This document shows positions 54,252 through 64,000 of a stretch of DNA of 64,000 nt, one piece after another. Each line of letters opens with the position of its first letter. Within the stretch, counting starts at the first letter, position 1. Source of the stretch: Paenibacillus pasadenensis DSM 19293 (lineage in GTDB: Bacteria; Bacillota; Bacilli; Paenibacillales; Paenibacillaceae); assembly GCF_000422485.1 (NCBI RefSeq), contig NZ_KE383847.1, positions 288,256 through 352,255 of the forward strand, read 5' to 3'. A program made the translations under genes and the position numbers. The notes under the pieces were generated by a model. That model saw only the letters and a program-made list of their open reading frames with translations. It did no database searches and had not been told where the DNA came from.

Positions 54252-54701
54252 ATGTCCGGACTGCTCGGCACGAACGTCATCACCCAAATCGGCATTCTCG
54301 TCCACGACATCGACAAGACCAGCCGCGTCTACGCGGACTTTTTCGGGATGGACGTCCCGCCGGCGATCCTGACGGACGCGCCGGAGATCGCGCGCACCGA
54401 GTTCGAGGGAGCGCCGAGTCCGGCTCGCGCCCGGCTGGCTTTCTTCGACATGGGCTCCCTGCAGCTGGAGCTGATCGAGCCGGACGAGCATCCGAGCACG
54501 TGGCGCAACGACTTGAACGAGCACGGAGAGGGCGTCCACCACATCGCGTTCCAGATCGAAGGCATGGCCGAAAAGATCTCTGTACTGGAGGGCAAGGGCT
54601 ACGCGCTGCAGCAGAAGGGCGAGTACGCCGGCGGGCGGTACGCCTACATGGACACGGCGCCGGACCTGAAGGTGCTCGTCGAGCTGCTGGAGAACGACTG
54701 A
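54252..54701 (+). CDS. VOC-superfamily protein (glyoxalase/epimerase-like)
   Basis: 149 residues; ATG 54252 behind GGGAGG. Two beta-alpha-beta-beta-beta modules. Probable metal ligands His17, Glu85, His104 and Glu141-type positions: QIGILVHDIDKTSRVYADFFGM, LQLELIEP, GVHHIAFQIEG, LKVLVELLE. Resembles methylmalonyl-CoA epimerase/glyoxalase I-type proteins; substrate unknown. Co-transcribed with the SDR gene 26 bases downstream. Confidence 0.85.
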   Translation: MSGLLGTNVITQIGILVHDIDKTSRVYADFFGMDVPPAILTDAPEIARTEFEGAPSPARARLAFFDMGSLQLELIEPDEHPSTWRNDLNEHGEGVHHIAFQIEGMAEKISVLEGKGYALQQKGEYAGGRYAYMDTAPDLKVLVELLEND

Positions 54702-54727
54702 TCAGACGGCAAAGGGAGGATCCTGAC

Positions 54728-55426
54728 ATGAACATCCTGATTACCGGAGCGGGCCGCGGGCTCGGCCTGGAGCTGGCGGCCGAGTGCCTGGAGCGCGGCC
54801 ATCATGTGCTGGCGGGACTGCGCCGGCCGGAGCAGCCGAGTCCGGAGCTCCGGGCGCTGGCTGACCAGCATGGCGAGCGGCTGGAGCCGGTCCGGCTCGA
54901 CGTCGCGGACGAGGCGGGCATCGCCGAGCTGGCCGCGCGGCTGAGCGGACAAGGGCGGCAGCTCGGCGCGATCGTCAACAACGCGGCCGTCCTGGAGGCT
55001 CGCCAGACGCCGATCGAGCGGCTCGACCTCGCCTTCATGGAGTCGACGATGGACATCAACCTGTACGGTCCGATGCGCGTCGCCAAGCATCTGCTGCCGC
55101 TGCTGACCGAGCCGGGCGCGGCGCTGATCAACATCTCCTCCGAGGCGGGCAGCCTGACGAACGCCTATCCCGGCGATTATCCGTACACGCTGTCCAAAGC
55201 CGCGCTGAACCTGCTCACCGAGCAGCTGTCGCGCGTGCTCGCCGAGCGCGGGGCGATCGCGCTGAGCGTGCATCCGGGCTGGATGCGCACCGACATGGGC
55301 GGCGAGCAGGCGAGGCTCGATCCGCGCGAGAGCGCCCGCGGCATCGCCGACCTGATCGAGCGCCGCGTCGAGGCGCCGCCGGGCTTCCGCTTCGTCGACT
55401 ATTTGGGGAGGCCGATGGCGATCTGA
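54728..55426 (+). CDS. Short-chain dehydrogenase/reductase
   Basis: 232 residues, ATG 54728, RBS AAAGGGAGG. Rossmann NAD(P) motif TGAGRGLGLE (7-16), NNAAV, the catalytic Ser in ISSEAGS, and YTLSKAALN (YxxxK). Classical SDR; no substrate can be assigned. In an operon with the VOC gene. Confidence 0.9.
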   Translation: MNILITGAGRGLGLELAAECLERGHHVLAGLRRPEQPSPELRALADQHGERLEPVRLDVADEAGIAELAARLSGQGRQLGAIVNNAAVLEARQTPIERLDLAFMESTMDINLYGPMRVAKHLLPLLTEPGAALINISSEAGSLTNAYPGDYPYTLSKAALNLLTEQLSRVLAERGAIALSVHPGWMRTDMGGEQARLDPRESARGIADLIERRVEAPPGFRFVDYLGRPMAI

Positions 55427-55569
55427 TCCGGGCGGCGGGCAGCGGCAAGAGCGTCATCAGGCGCGCGTCAAAACGCCGGGCCTTGTTCAGGCCCGGCTTG
55501 TTCGCGTTCTCCGCTTGAGCCCGCCGCTCGCGTCGAGCCCGCTGGCGGCCGCAGGCTCGGCGGCGGCCG

Positions 55570-57021
<1,452 letters not shown>

Positions 57022-58008
57022 TTAAAGCAGCTCCCGGCGCAGCTGCTCCGGCGATTTGGGCGAGAGCAGGCCGAACGGAATGTCGAATACGGTGCGCGCC
57101 CCGGTCTGCCCCTGCTCCCGCAGGCGGCATACCGCGCGGGCGTAGGCGACGAGCACGCTCGCCGTGAACTCCGGGTTGCTGCCGAGCTTCAGGCCGAACT
57201 CCATGAGCTGGCCCGTGCCCTCGCCGGTGGAGCCGCTGCGGATGACGAAGCCCCCGTGCGGCATGCCGCTGTGATCGCGCTGCAGCTCCTCGTCCGTAAT
57301 GAATTCCACCGTCGTGTCGTAGTCGGCAAAATAGTTCGGCATCGTGACGATCGCTTCGCGGATCGAAGCCCGGTCCGCGCCGGTCTCGGCGACGACGAAG
57401 CACTGCCGCAGATGCTTCTCGCGCGTCGCCAGCTCCGGCCGCTCTCCGCTGCGCACGCGCTCGACCGCGGCCTCGATCGGCACCGTGTACTGCACGCCGG
57501 CCTTCACGCCGGGGATGCGCCGGATGGCGTCGGAGTGGCCCTGGCTGACGCCTGTGCCCCAGAACGTATCGGTCGAGCCCTCCGGCAGGATCGACTCCGC
57601 CAGCAGGCGGTTCAGCGAGAACAGCCCCGGGTCCCAGCCGGTCGAGATGAGGCTGAGATTGCCCCCGGCCCGTGCGGCGGCATCGACCCGCTCGTAGAAC
57701 TCCGGGATGCGGGCATGCGTGTCGAAGCTGTCCACGGTGCTGAATGCCGCCGCCAGCATCGGCGTCTGCTCCGGCAGATCGCTCGCCGAGCCTCCGCACA
57801 GGATCATGACGTCGATCCGGTCCCGGTACAGCTCGGCGTCCGCGATCGTTGCAAATACGGCATCGCCGCAGGCCGATTCCATCGAGGCAGGATCGCGCCG
57901 GGTGAAGATCGCGGCCAGCTCGAGATCGGCGTTTTGGCGGAGCGCTTTATGGACGCCTTTGCCCAGATTTCCGTAACCGACGATGCCGATTTTCCACTTT
58001 TTGTTCAT
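57022..58008 (-). CDS. ddh: meso-Diaminopimelate D-dehydrogenase
   Basis: 328 residues; ATG 58006-58008 (complement) behind AAAAGGGG. N-terminal NADPH fold IGIVGYGNLGKGVH, then LCGGSASDLPEQTPMLAAAFSTVDSFDTH and STGWDPGLFSLNRLL, which carry the meso-DAP-binding residues, and the segment FWGTGVSQGHSDAIRRIPGV. Converts tetrahydrodipicolinate directly to meso-DAP, the one-step branch of lysine and peptidoglycan precursor synthesis. Probably transcribed with gdhA; both use NADPH and ammonia. Confidence 0.94.
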   Translation of the reverse strand: MNKKWKIGIVGYGNLGKGVHKALRQNADLELAAIFTRRDPASMESACGDAVFATIADAELYRDRIDVMILCGGSASDLPEQTPMLAAAFSTVDSFDTHARIPEFYERVDAAARAGGNLSLISTGWDPGLFSLNRLLAESILPEGSTDTFWGTGVSQGHSDAIRRIPGVKAGVQYTVPIEAAVERVRSGERPELATREKHLRQCFVVAETGADRASIREAIVTMPNYFADYDTTVEFITDEELQRDHSGMPHGGFVIRSGSTGEGTGQLMEFGLKLGSNPEFTASVLVAYARAVCRLREQGQTGARTVFDIPFGLLSPKSPEQLRRELL

Positions 58009-58057
58009 CGTTTTCGCCCCTTTTTCAGTCAATCTGTCTTGTGCAGGCATTAGGAGG

Positions 58058-58087
58058 AGGATAGACAAAGTTGACATCACATGTCAA
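58058..58087 (-). promoter_or_regulatory. ddh promoter with palindromic operator
   Basis: On the minus strand TTGACA (58087-58082) and TATCCT (58063-58058) frame an 18-base spacer; the -35 is part of a perfect repeat, TTGACAT and ATGTCAA around CAC (58071-58087). Confidence 0.6.
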
Positions 58088-58187
58088 TGGTTTAAAGCGA
58101 AAAAGCTTGATTTCATTCTTTTCCGATCGTGTGACGGGTCCTTGATCCGCTCGCAATCGGGTCTTATCGGACCGTAAAAGAAAACCG

Positions 58188-58216
58188 TGATCAGCGCGTT
58201 GTCGCTGTGCTATACT
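58188..58216 (+). promoter_or_regulatory. Extended -10 promoter of the TolB-like gene
   Basis: TGATCA and TATACT with a 17-base spacer and TGC before the -10, a near-copy of the promoter at 54146-54174. Confidence 0.6.
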
Positions 58217-58290
58217 GGCGCAAAGCTCGACTTGCCGCGAGGGCGGCCGACGGCGATTTGAATCCGAGCCGGGACAAGGAGGAGAACGAG

Positions 58291-59208
58291 ATGTTTCCCC
58301 ATGAGGAAGGCCTGCGCCTGGCGCAGGAGCGGGGCGTGACGAGCGTGCTGGAGACGGTCGACGTCTCCACGGGCGCGCGCCGCGCGAGGGCCGAGTTCGA
58401 GGCGCTGATCGAAGCGCCCAACTGGACGCCCGACGGCAAGCGGCTCATCTTCAACAGCGGCGGCAGGCTTTATGCCTTCGAGCTGGAGGGCGGAGCGGTC
58501 GCCGAGATCGGGAGCGGCTTCGCGGACCGCTGCAACAACGACCATGTGCTGTCGCCGGACGGACGCCGGATCGCGGTCAGCCATCATACGGAGGGGGACG
58601 GCCGCTCGCGCGTCTACGTTCTGCCGGTCGAAGGCGGGGAGCCGCGGCTCGTCACGCCGCTCGGGCCGAGCTATCTGCACGGCTGGTCGCCCGACGGCCG
58701 GACGCTCGCCTACTGCGCCGAGCGCGGCGGCGCCTACGACATCTACGTCATCGGCTCGGACGGCGGCGAGGAGCGGCGCCTCACCGACGCTCCGGGACTC
58801 GACGACGGGCCGGAGTACGCGCCGGACGGCCGAATCTGGTTCAACAGCACGCGCTCCGGGCTCATGCAGCTGTGGCGCATGGAGCCGGACGGCAGCGGGC
58901 AGCGTCAGATGACGTTCGACGAGCATCGCAACAGCTGGTTCCCGCATCCTTCTCCGGACGGACGGCTCGTCGCCTATCTCGCCTACCGCGCGGGAGACGT
59001 CGAGCCGGCCGACCATCCGCCGAACCGGCAGGTCGAGCTGCGCCTGCTGCCGGCTCTAGGCGGCGAATCCCGGCTGCTGGCCGAGCTGTTCGGCGGTCAG
59101 GGCACGATCAACGTGAATTCATGGTCGCCGGACAGCCGCGAGCTTGCTTTTGTCAGCTACCGGCAGGCCGGCGGAGAGATGGGGAAAGAGAAGGGGGAAC
59201 GGACATGA
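58291..59208 (+). CDS. TolB-like WD40/PD40 propeller protein
   Basis: 305 residues; ATG 58291 after AAGGAGGAG. PD40-type blades repeat about every 45 residues: [82 protein letters not shown]. No signal peptide, so cytoplasmic. Function unknown. Stop overlaps the following Nif3-like gene (ATGA), so the two are co-translated. Confidence 0.88.
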   Translation: MFPHEEGLRLAQERGVTSVLETVDVSTGARRARAEFEALIEAPNWTPDGKRLIFNSGGRLYAFELEGGAVAEIGSGFADRCNNDHVLSPDGRRIAVSHHTEGDGRSRVYVLPVEGGEPRLVTPLGPSYLHGWSPDGRTLAYCAERGGAYDIYVIGSDGGEERRLTDAPGLDDGPEYAPDGRIWFNSTRSGLMQLWRMEPDGSGQRQMTFDEHRNSWFPHPSPDGRLVAYLAYRAGDVEPADHPPNRQVELRLLPALGGESRLLAELFGGQGTINVNSWSPDSRELAFVSYRQAGGEMGKEKGERT

Positions 59209-59999
59209 GCGGACTTGCCATCGGAGAGGCGATCGCGCGCATCCAGCGGGAAGCGGGCGTCAAGCCGGAGGAGGGGACCGTCGACACGCTCAAGACCGGC
59301 GATCCGACGCAGCCGCTGCGCGGCGTGCTCGTCTGCTTCACGGCGACGGCGGACGTCATCCGCGCGGCGGCGGCAAGCGGCGCGAACCTGATCGTCACCC
59401 ACGAGCCGACCTGGTACAACCATCGCGACGAGACGGACGGGCTGGAGGACGATCCGGTCTACCGAGCCAAGCGCGCGCTCGTCGACGAGCACGGCATCGC
59501 CATCTGGCGCTTCCACGACGACTGGCATCGCCGCCGGCCGGACGGCATCCAGGAAGGCATGCTGCGCCGGCTCGGCTGGCCGGCTCCGACGGACGGCGGA
59601 CACGGCGCCGTCGTGCAGCTGCCGGAGCAGACCGTGCGCGAGCTGGCGGCGCAGCTCAAGGAGCGTCTGGGCGTGCCGTACGTGCGCGTCGTCGGCGATC
59701 CGGACTGGACCGTCTCGCGCATCGCCATGCAGGTCGGCGCGCCGGGCGGAGAGCGCCAGCTGCGGGCGGCTGCGCGCGATGATGTCGACGCCGTGCTATG
59801 CGGCGAGACGGTCGAGTGGATGACATGCGAGTACGTCCGCGACGCGGCGCTGCTCGGCCGCCGGCGTGCGCTGCTCGTCGTCGGGCATTTCCATAGCGAG
59901 GCCGCCGGCATGGAGCATCTGGCCGACTGGATTGCTCCGCTGCTCGGCGGCGCGCCCGTGGCGTACGCGCCAAGCGGCGACCCCTACCGTTACCTGTAA
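59205..59999 (+). CDS. Nif3-like dinuclear metal centre protein
   Basis: 264 residues from ATG 59205. Nif3/YbgI family fold: [31 protein letters not shown] with metal-ligand His, and [16 protein letters not shown] in the C-terminal part. Forms ring-shaped hexamers with a two-metal site; hydrolase activity has been proposed for the family, but no substrate is established. Coupled to the TolB-like gene. Confidence 0.88.
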   Translation: MSGLAIGEAIARIQREAGVKPEEGTVDTLKTGDPTQPLRGVLVCFTATADVIRAAAASGANLIVTHEPTWYNHRDETDGLEDDPVYRAKRALVDEHGIAIWRFHDDWHRRRPDGIQEGMLRRLGWPAPTDGGHGAVVQLPEQTVRELAAQLKERLGVPYVRVVGDPDWTVSRIAMQVGAPGGERQLRAAARDDVDAVLCGETVEWMTCEYVRDAALLGRRRALLVVGHFHSEAAGMEHLADWIAPLLGGAPVAYAPSGDPYRYL

Positions 60000-60107
60000 G
60001 CGCGGAGAGGCGGTTCGGACGGTCATCGTTTCATCTTTTCCTGAATGTGGTAATGATTAGGCGAATTTCATCGCTGCTCATCCCATTCAGGCGAAGAGGA
60101 GGAAGAG

Positions 60108-61463
60108 ATGATCGGACAGCGTATGAAGTGGCGCAGCGGGCTGCGCTCGCATGCCGAGCGGCTGCTCGGCGGAGCCGGGCGCTGGCTCGCGAAGCATCCG
60201 TACGTCCTGCATCTGTACGCCCTGCTTTCCTGGGCGGCCTTGCTTTATTTCCTGAGCACCCTGTTCTTCTATCCCGAATCCCGCAAGCTGGGCGTGCAGT
60301 ACCTGTGGTCGATCTACGTCCTGCTGCAGTTCTGGTGGCTGTGCCGGAGCAAGACGCTTTCCTGGCGCTCGGTCATGCTGTTTTTCCTGGCCGGCGCCTG
60401 GCTCATCGTCCCGCTCACCGGGTTCGCGGTCAGCCTGCTGACCGCCTGGACGGGCAGCGATACGGGCGACCTGTGGAGCCGCGCTTTGCTGACGCCGATC
60501 GCCGAGGAGGTCGTCAAGCTCCTGCCGCTGGCGGCTTACCTGCTGTTTTCCCGGCGCGCCTCGGCGCTCAGCCTCGGGGACTACGCGCTCATCGGCGGCG
60601 CGGTCGGGGCGGGCTTTCAGTTCATGGAAGAGACGGCGCGCCGCTGGACGACCGGACACATCTTCCCTTACGGCTACAGCTGGATCAGCGGCAAGTTCAT
60701 CCACTGGAACGTCGGCGAGCTGTTCCCCGGCTACCTGCAGCTGACCCGCGGCCCGGCGTACATCAGCTACAGCCACGCGATGCTGGGCAGCCTCGCGGCG
60801 CTCGGGGTCGGGCTGGCGATCCGCTTCCGCGGCAAGCTGAGAGGCGCCGCTCCGGCGGTGCCGGCCGCGCTGCTCGCGCTAGCGATCTTCGACCATGCGG
60901 CCTACAACGCCAGCTACGACCTGCCCGACATCCTGCAATGGATCGGGGATTGGACCGGCAACGGGCATGCGACCAAGCCGCTTTATTTGCTGCTGCTTGC
61001 CGGCGCGGTCGGGTACGACTACGTCCAGCTGAACCGCATCCGCGACCGGCTGCCGATGCTGGAGCGGGAGCGATGGCTCGATCCGCTGAGCGAGCTCGCC
61101 CGCAGCGGCGCCGCCTTGTTCTTCCGGCGCGGACGGTTTCGGGAGCAGCTGACGTTTTTCCGGGAGCGCAAGCGGCTCGGCTGCACGCTGCTCTACGGCA
61201 ACGAAGAGGCGCTCGGCGCCGAGCCGGACCTTCGCCGCGAGACGCGGCGGCTGGCTGCGCTGCTGGGAGCCGCCGTGCTGCTGCTGGCGGCGGCCTCGCT
61301 CCACCTCCATGCGCTGCTGCAGGCGCCGGATGCGGCGCCTGCATGTTCGAGGAACTGCAGCAGTGGTGGGACCGGCGTTCCTTCTGGGAAAAGACGGCCA
61401 TGGCGGCGGGCATGCTCGCGCTGTCCCTGCTGTTTCTGGAGCTCTGGCCGGCGATCGGCCTGA
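60108..61463 (+). CDS. PrsW-family intramembrane protease-like protein
   Basis: Start ATG 60108 behind AGAGGAGG, 451 codons to the stop. About nine membrane helices. PrsW signatures: PIAEEVVKLLPL (Glu-Glu, near 135), GFQFMEETARR (Glu), YSHAMLGSLAALGVG and FDHAAYNASYD with conserved His. PrsW cleaves membrane anti-sigma factors. After about residue 410 (ALLQAPDAAP) the frame is read through the next gene and looks non-coding, so the true end may be earlier or the overlap (121 bases) may be a real coupling. It could process the membrane-tethered nuclease encoded downstream; this is a hypothesis. Confidence 0.82.
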   Translation: MIGQRMKWRSGLRSHAERLLGGAGRWLAKHPYVLHLYALLSWAALLYFLSTLFFYPESRKLGVQYLWSIYVLLQFWWLCRSKTLSWRSVMLFFLAGAWLIVPLTGFAVSLLTAWTGSDTGDLWSRALLTPIAEEVVKLLPLAAYLLFSRRASALSLGDYALIGGAVGAGFQFMEETARRWTTGHIFPYGYSWISGKFIHWNVGELFPGYLQLTRGPAYISYSHAMLGSLAALGVGLAIRFRGKLRGAAPAVPAALLALAIFDHAAYNASYDLPDILQWIGDWTGNGHATKPLYLLLLAGAVGYDYVQLNRIRDRLPMLERERWLDPLSELARSGAALFFRRGRFREQLTFFRERKRLGCTLLYGNEEALGAEPDLRRETRRLAALLGAAVLLLAAASLHLHALLQAPDAAPACSRNCSSGGTGVPSGKRRPWRRACSRCPCCFWSSGRRSA

Positions 61464-62080
61464 TCTCGACCGTGACCGGCCTGTTCGGCAGCGGCGCGAC
61501 GATCGGCTCGTTCCTGCGCGATCCGCGCAGCTTCCTGACGCCGGGGCGGCTCGCCGCGCTCGGCGTCGACCTGGCGCTGAACCGCATCCCGCTCGGGCGG
61601 CTCGCGGAGCGCATTCCCGGCCGATTCGGCGAGTGGCTGCGCAAGCATCTCGACGCGCGGACCGTCGAATACGACATCGCCAAGCTGCAGAACACGTCCC
61701 GTTTCCGCGCGGGGGCGCTGGAGCATATTCTCGAAGGCGAGCTCAACCGCCGCGGGCGGGGCGTCGGCTACCACTACGAGGGGATGCCGACCGCTCGCGG
61801 GCGGGTCATCCCTGGCACGGAGTCGCCTCCGAACGCGCACGGCGTCTATCAGGCGCAGGTCGAGATCGACGGCGTGCCCAAGACGGGCAAGCAGGGGATG
61901 TCGACCTTTTTCCCGAAAGACATGAGTCCGCAGCAGATCGTCGACTCCATCAACGAGGCGTTCGCGAACCAACGCCATGTGACGGGCAACACGTACACGG
62001 GCACGACCTCGTCCGGCATGAGGGTCGACATGTATCTGGACCGGAGCGGCAGCATCATCTCGGCCTTCCCGCATTATTGA
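61343..62080 (+). CDS. Membrane-tethered EndoU-type nuclease domain protein
   Basis: 245 residues from ATG 61343; no clear RBS, so translation may be coupled to the PrsW gene, and ATG 61400 is an alternative. A hydrophobic segment (about 19-55) follows a short N-terminus, then a linker and the bacterial EndoU domain (about 115-245): LEHILEGELNRRGRGVGYHYEG with His128 and His144 as likely catalytic residues, STFFPKDMSPQQIVDSINEAF, and SGMRVDMYLDRSGSIISAFP. EndoU domains are RNases used as toxins in contact-dependent and other bacterial systems. The next gene is a candidate immunity protein. Confidence 0.8.
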   Translation: MFEELQQWWDRRSFWEKTAMAAGMLALSLLFLELWPAIGLISTVTGLFGSGATIGSFLRDPRSFLTPGRLAALGVDLALNRIPLGRLAERIPGRFGEWLRKHLDARTVEYDIAKLQNTSRFRAGALEHILEGELNRRGRGVGYHYEGMPTARGRVIPGTESPPNAHGVYQAQVEIDGVPKTGKQGMSTFFPKDMSPQQIVDSINEAFANQRHVTGNTYTGTTSSGMRVDMYLDRSGSIISAFPHY

Positions 62081-62105
62081 ACGGCAAAGGAGACGAACGA
62101 TAGCG

Positions 62106-62429
62106 ATGAAATACCCCTATGCGATCGAGAAATTGAACCACGGCGGGCAGGAGCTGACCGTCATGAGGCTGCCGGCGGAGCTCTCGCTCGTCGAGACGTT
62201 CCTGTTCACCGACGTCAATCGGGGGAGCGGACCGCAGTACCTGGACGCGATCGGCGCGGTGCTGCGCGGCGAGTCCGACGGGCGCGAGCTCTCGGGCAAC
62301 GCCTGCACGCTGGAGATCGGCCGGGAGCGGACGCGGGTCGTCGATGAGCTGGCCGACGAGGACAGCTGCTGCGAGCTGGAGACAGAGGAGCTGCAGCGGC
62401 TGATCGAAGCGTGGATGCGGGAGATTTAG
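62106..62429 (+). CDS. Small acidic protein, candidate EndoU immunity protein
   Basis: 107 residues, 25 bases after the EndoU gene, RBS AAAGGAGACGA. Rich in Glu and Asp, with the sequence VDELADEDSCCELETEELQRLIEAWMREI at the C-terminus. No recognised family. The position directly after a toxin domain, small size and acidity are what one expects for an antitoxin or immunity protein, but the role is inferred only from position. Confidence 0.7.
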   Translation: MKYPYAIEKLNHGGQELTVMRLPAELSLVETFLFTDVNRGSGPQYLDAIGAVLRGESDGRELSGNACTLEIGRERTRVVDELADEDSCCELETEELQRLIEAWMREI

Positions 62430-62682
62430 GCTCGGGCGCAGCGGCCCGGTCCGTTGGAGGCGTGGACGGCGCTCGCGGCGGAATGAAGGAGAGAAGGGCT
62501 GATCATCAGCCCTTTTTTGCGTTGTTTGCGTGGGAGAGGATGTTGATCAGCCTGCTGGACGGTGGCCTTGGATCATAAAGCAATCATACGTTCGGAACAC
62601 CCTCCTGCGCTCGGCTTGCGGCATAATGAGCTCGCAAGCAGCCGCCTATGAGCGGCGAGATCGCAGGGGGAGTGGAGATACG

Positions 62683-63591
62683 ATGATGATGGGACTAGGA
62701 TTGCTGAGCTTGGCGGGGATGCTGACGTTCATGGCGCTGGCGGTCGTGTCGGCGGTGCGGAAGACGGGGAAAGGAAGACGCGATCTGCTGATCGCGGGCG
62801 GGTTGTTCGTGCTGTTCATCGTCATGCTGGCGGCATCTCCGGATCCGGAGGATGCGGGCAAGCGGCCGGCAGCCGGCGCTGTGACGGCGGACTCGCCGGC
62901 TGTCTCGCCTGACGCCGAGCCGGCGACTGCCGCGTCGGCTTCGCCAACCGCCGAAGACGTAGAGGCGCAGGAGGCGCGGCTGGCGGCAGCCAAGGCGGAG
63001 CAGGAGGCGGCGGATAAAAAAGCCGCCGAGGAAGCGTCGGCGAAGGCAGCCGAAGAGAAGCGCCAAGCGGCGGAGGAAGCGAAGCGCAAGGCAGCCGAAG
63101 AGGCGGCGGCGAAAGCCCTCGAAGAAAAACGGCTCATGAGCAGCGTCATGAACCGGTTCATCGACCGCATGGTGAAGTCCGGATCGTCAATCAGTCCGGA
63201 GTCGAGCGCCTATTTGGAGGAGCATGCCTCCTGGTTCCCGGCCCGTACGGCCGAGGCCAAAAAGGCCGCTCGGGCGGCCGTATCGGCCAGCACGACGTCG
63301 CGCCACTTGTTCAAGAACGTCACGCCTCATCAGGAGAAGATCGTGCGCTTGTCCGGCACGGCCGTTCAGGTCGAGGAGACCGAGACCGACTTCGGCACGC
63401 TGGCGATGATCCATATCCTCGACGAGTTCGGCAACTCCATCATGGGCGTCTACCTCGGCTCCACCGGCGACCTGCTGTCCGGCGACGAAATCACCCTGTA
63501 CGGCGCGCCGACGATCGCCTACTCGTTCGACAACGTCGGCGGCGGCACGACCAACGCGATTTTGCTGGCGGTATCGAACTTTACGTTGTGA
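62683..63591 (+). CDS. Unknown membrane-anchored protein with a long Ala/Glu helix
   Basis: 302 residues from ATG 62683 behind GGGGGAGTGGAG. Two N-terminal membrane helices (about 3-22 and 32-50), a Pro/Ala linker, then a 75-residue charged Ala/Glu/Lys helix (EAQEARLAAAKAEQEAADKK and similar) that should form a coiled coil, and a C-terminal domain with LEEHASWFPARTAEAKKAA and SFDNVGGGTTNAILLAVSNF. I do not recognise the family; coiled-coil low complexity can give misleading similarity. Confidence 0.7.
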   Translation: MMMGLGLLSLAGMLTFMALAVVSAVRKTGKGRRDLLIAGGLFVLFIVMLAASPDPEDAGKRPAAGAVTADSPAVSPDAEPATAASASPTAEDVEAQEARLAAAKAEQEAADKKAAEEASAKAAEEKRQAAEEAKRKAAEEAAAKALEEKRLMSSVMNRFIDRMVKSGSSISPESSAYLEEHASWFPARTAEAKKAARAAVSASTTSRHLFKNVTPHQEKIVRLSGTAVQVEETETDFGTLAMIHILDEFGNSIMGVYLGSTGDLLSGDEITLYGAPTIAYSFDNVGGGTTNAILLAVSNFTL

Positions 63592-63721
63592 ACGGCAGCT
63601 GAAGCGGAAGGAATAAGGGCCGGCTGCCTTGAATAAGACGACCATCGAGGAGACCGCTGCAAGGCGGCTCCCATGGATCAGGCTGACGACAGCCTGCGTG
63701 ATCATGAGGGAGGCTATCCGG

Positions 63722-64000
63722 ATGTCAACCGTGCCCTATCAAGTCGAAACAGGAGCATCCGAGGTCAGGCTGTGGTCGAGCAAGCGCCTTCCATTCGAGC
63801 CGAAAGGCTGGCAGCTGGAGATGAAGCGGCATCTGCGGGAGGCTCTGCTTGCTTTGGAGGGCGATTGCTCGGCTGCCGTCCACATGGCCTATGAATCCTT
63901 GGAGCGGGATCGATTCGATCTGGAGAACGTGCTCGCTTACAATGTCGGCGCCGGAGCTTTTCGGAAGCTTCGGCCAAGGCTTCTGATCATGGAGAGAGCC
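63722..64000 (+). CDS. Partial coding region open to the window end
   Basis: ATG 63722 follows GAGGGAGG by eight bases, and the frame stays open to the last base (93 codons): MSTVPYQVETGASEV, then LEMKRHLREALLALEG and FDLENVLAYNVGAGAFRKL. No family recognised; the C-terminus lies beyond the window. Confidence 0.65.
   Translation, partial: MSTVPYQVETGASEVRLWSSKRLPFEPKGWQLEMKRHLREALLALEGDCSAAVHMAYESLERDRFDLENVLAYNVGAGAFRKLRPRLLIMERA

Noticed and set aside
60047-61342. In-frame extension of the EndoU gene upstream to GTG 60047
   Set aside because: The segment lies over the PrsW gene, which has the membrane pattern and protease motifs; the extension is Arg/Ala/Gly-rich noise.

Overview
The window joins two pieces of DNA with different base composition. 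Positions 1 to about 22,510 have moderate GC and carry a Firmicutes-type heavy-metal resistance island. From about 22,515 to the end the sequence is strongly GC-rich, with RBS and promoter style, gene families (SLH surface protein, opine-metallophore genes, GH130, meso-diaminopimelate dehydrogenase) and codon use typical of a Paenibacillus/Cohnella-like bacterium. The organism is inferred from gene content only. No rRNA, tRNA or CRISPR array was seen.

Island (1-22.5 kb), left to right: a multicopper oxidase lipoprotein cut by the window edge (minus strand); csoR-copZ-copA with two perfect CsoR-type operators, followed by a small NiR/SiR-like protein, a TVP38-type membrane protein, a two-component pair and a lipoprotein beta-propeller; an IS110-superfamily element with a repeat-bearing 3' noncoding region; a YdhK/DUF1541 lipoprotein, a Cys-rich four-helix copper-storage-like protein and a small SHOCT protein; cadC-cadA behind a paired operator; merR-merE-merT-merP-like-merA behind a MerR-type promoter; arsR-arsB-arsC-arsI plus a Cys-phosphatase gene. 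A group II intron sits directly after the terminator of the ars operon and is cut inside its reverse transcriptase.

The cut falls inside the first gene of the GC-rich part: a CntL-type nicotianamine-synthase-like gene without its native start. It is followed by cntM, cntA (apparently frameshifted just after the lipobox), cntB, cntC, cntD, cntF and cntE, a complete-looking opine-metallophore (staphylopine/bacillopaline type) synthesis, import and export operon apart from the damaged ends.

Then follow: a secreted lipase-like hydrolase (minus); a LacI regulator divergent from a sugar ABC importer, a DUF1861 protein and a GH130 phosphorylase (probably beta-mannoside use); a radical SAM/SPASM protein; a large SLH-anchored surface protein; a DUF1284 protein; a MarR-arylsulfotransferase-ABC importer operon with a palindromic operator and an intrinsic terminator in its leader; an RlaP nucleotidyltransferase overlapping an RtcB RNA ligase; and housekeeping or unassigned genes (lipoprotein, metallophosphoesterase, VOC protein, SDR, gdhA, ddh, TolB-like, Nif3-like).

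Near the right end a PrsW-type intramembrane protease gene overlaps a gene for a membrane-tethered EndoU nuclease domain, followed by a small acidic protein that looks like its immunity partner. This trio, the MarR-arylsulfotransferase-ABC operon and the intron-cntL junction are the most interesting observations.
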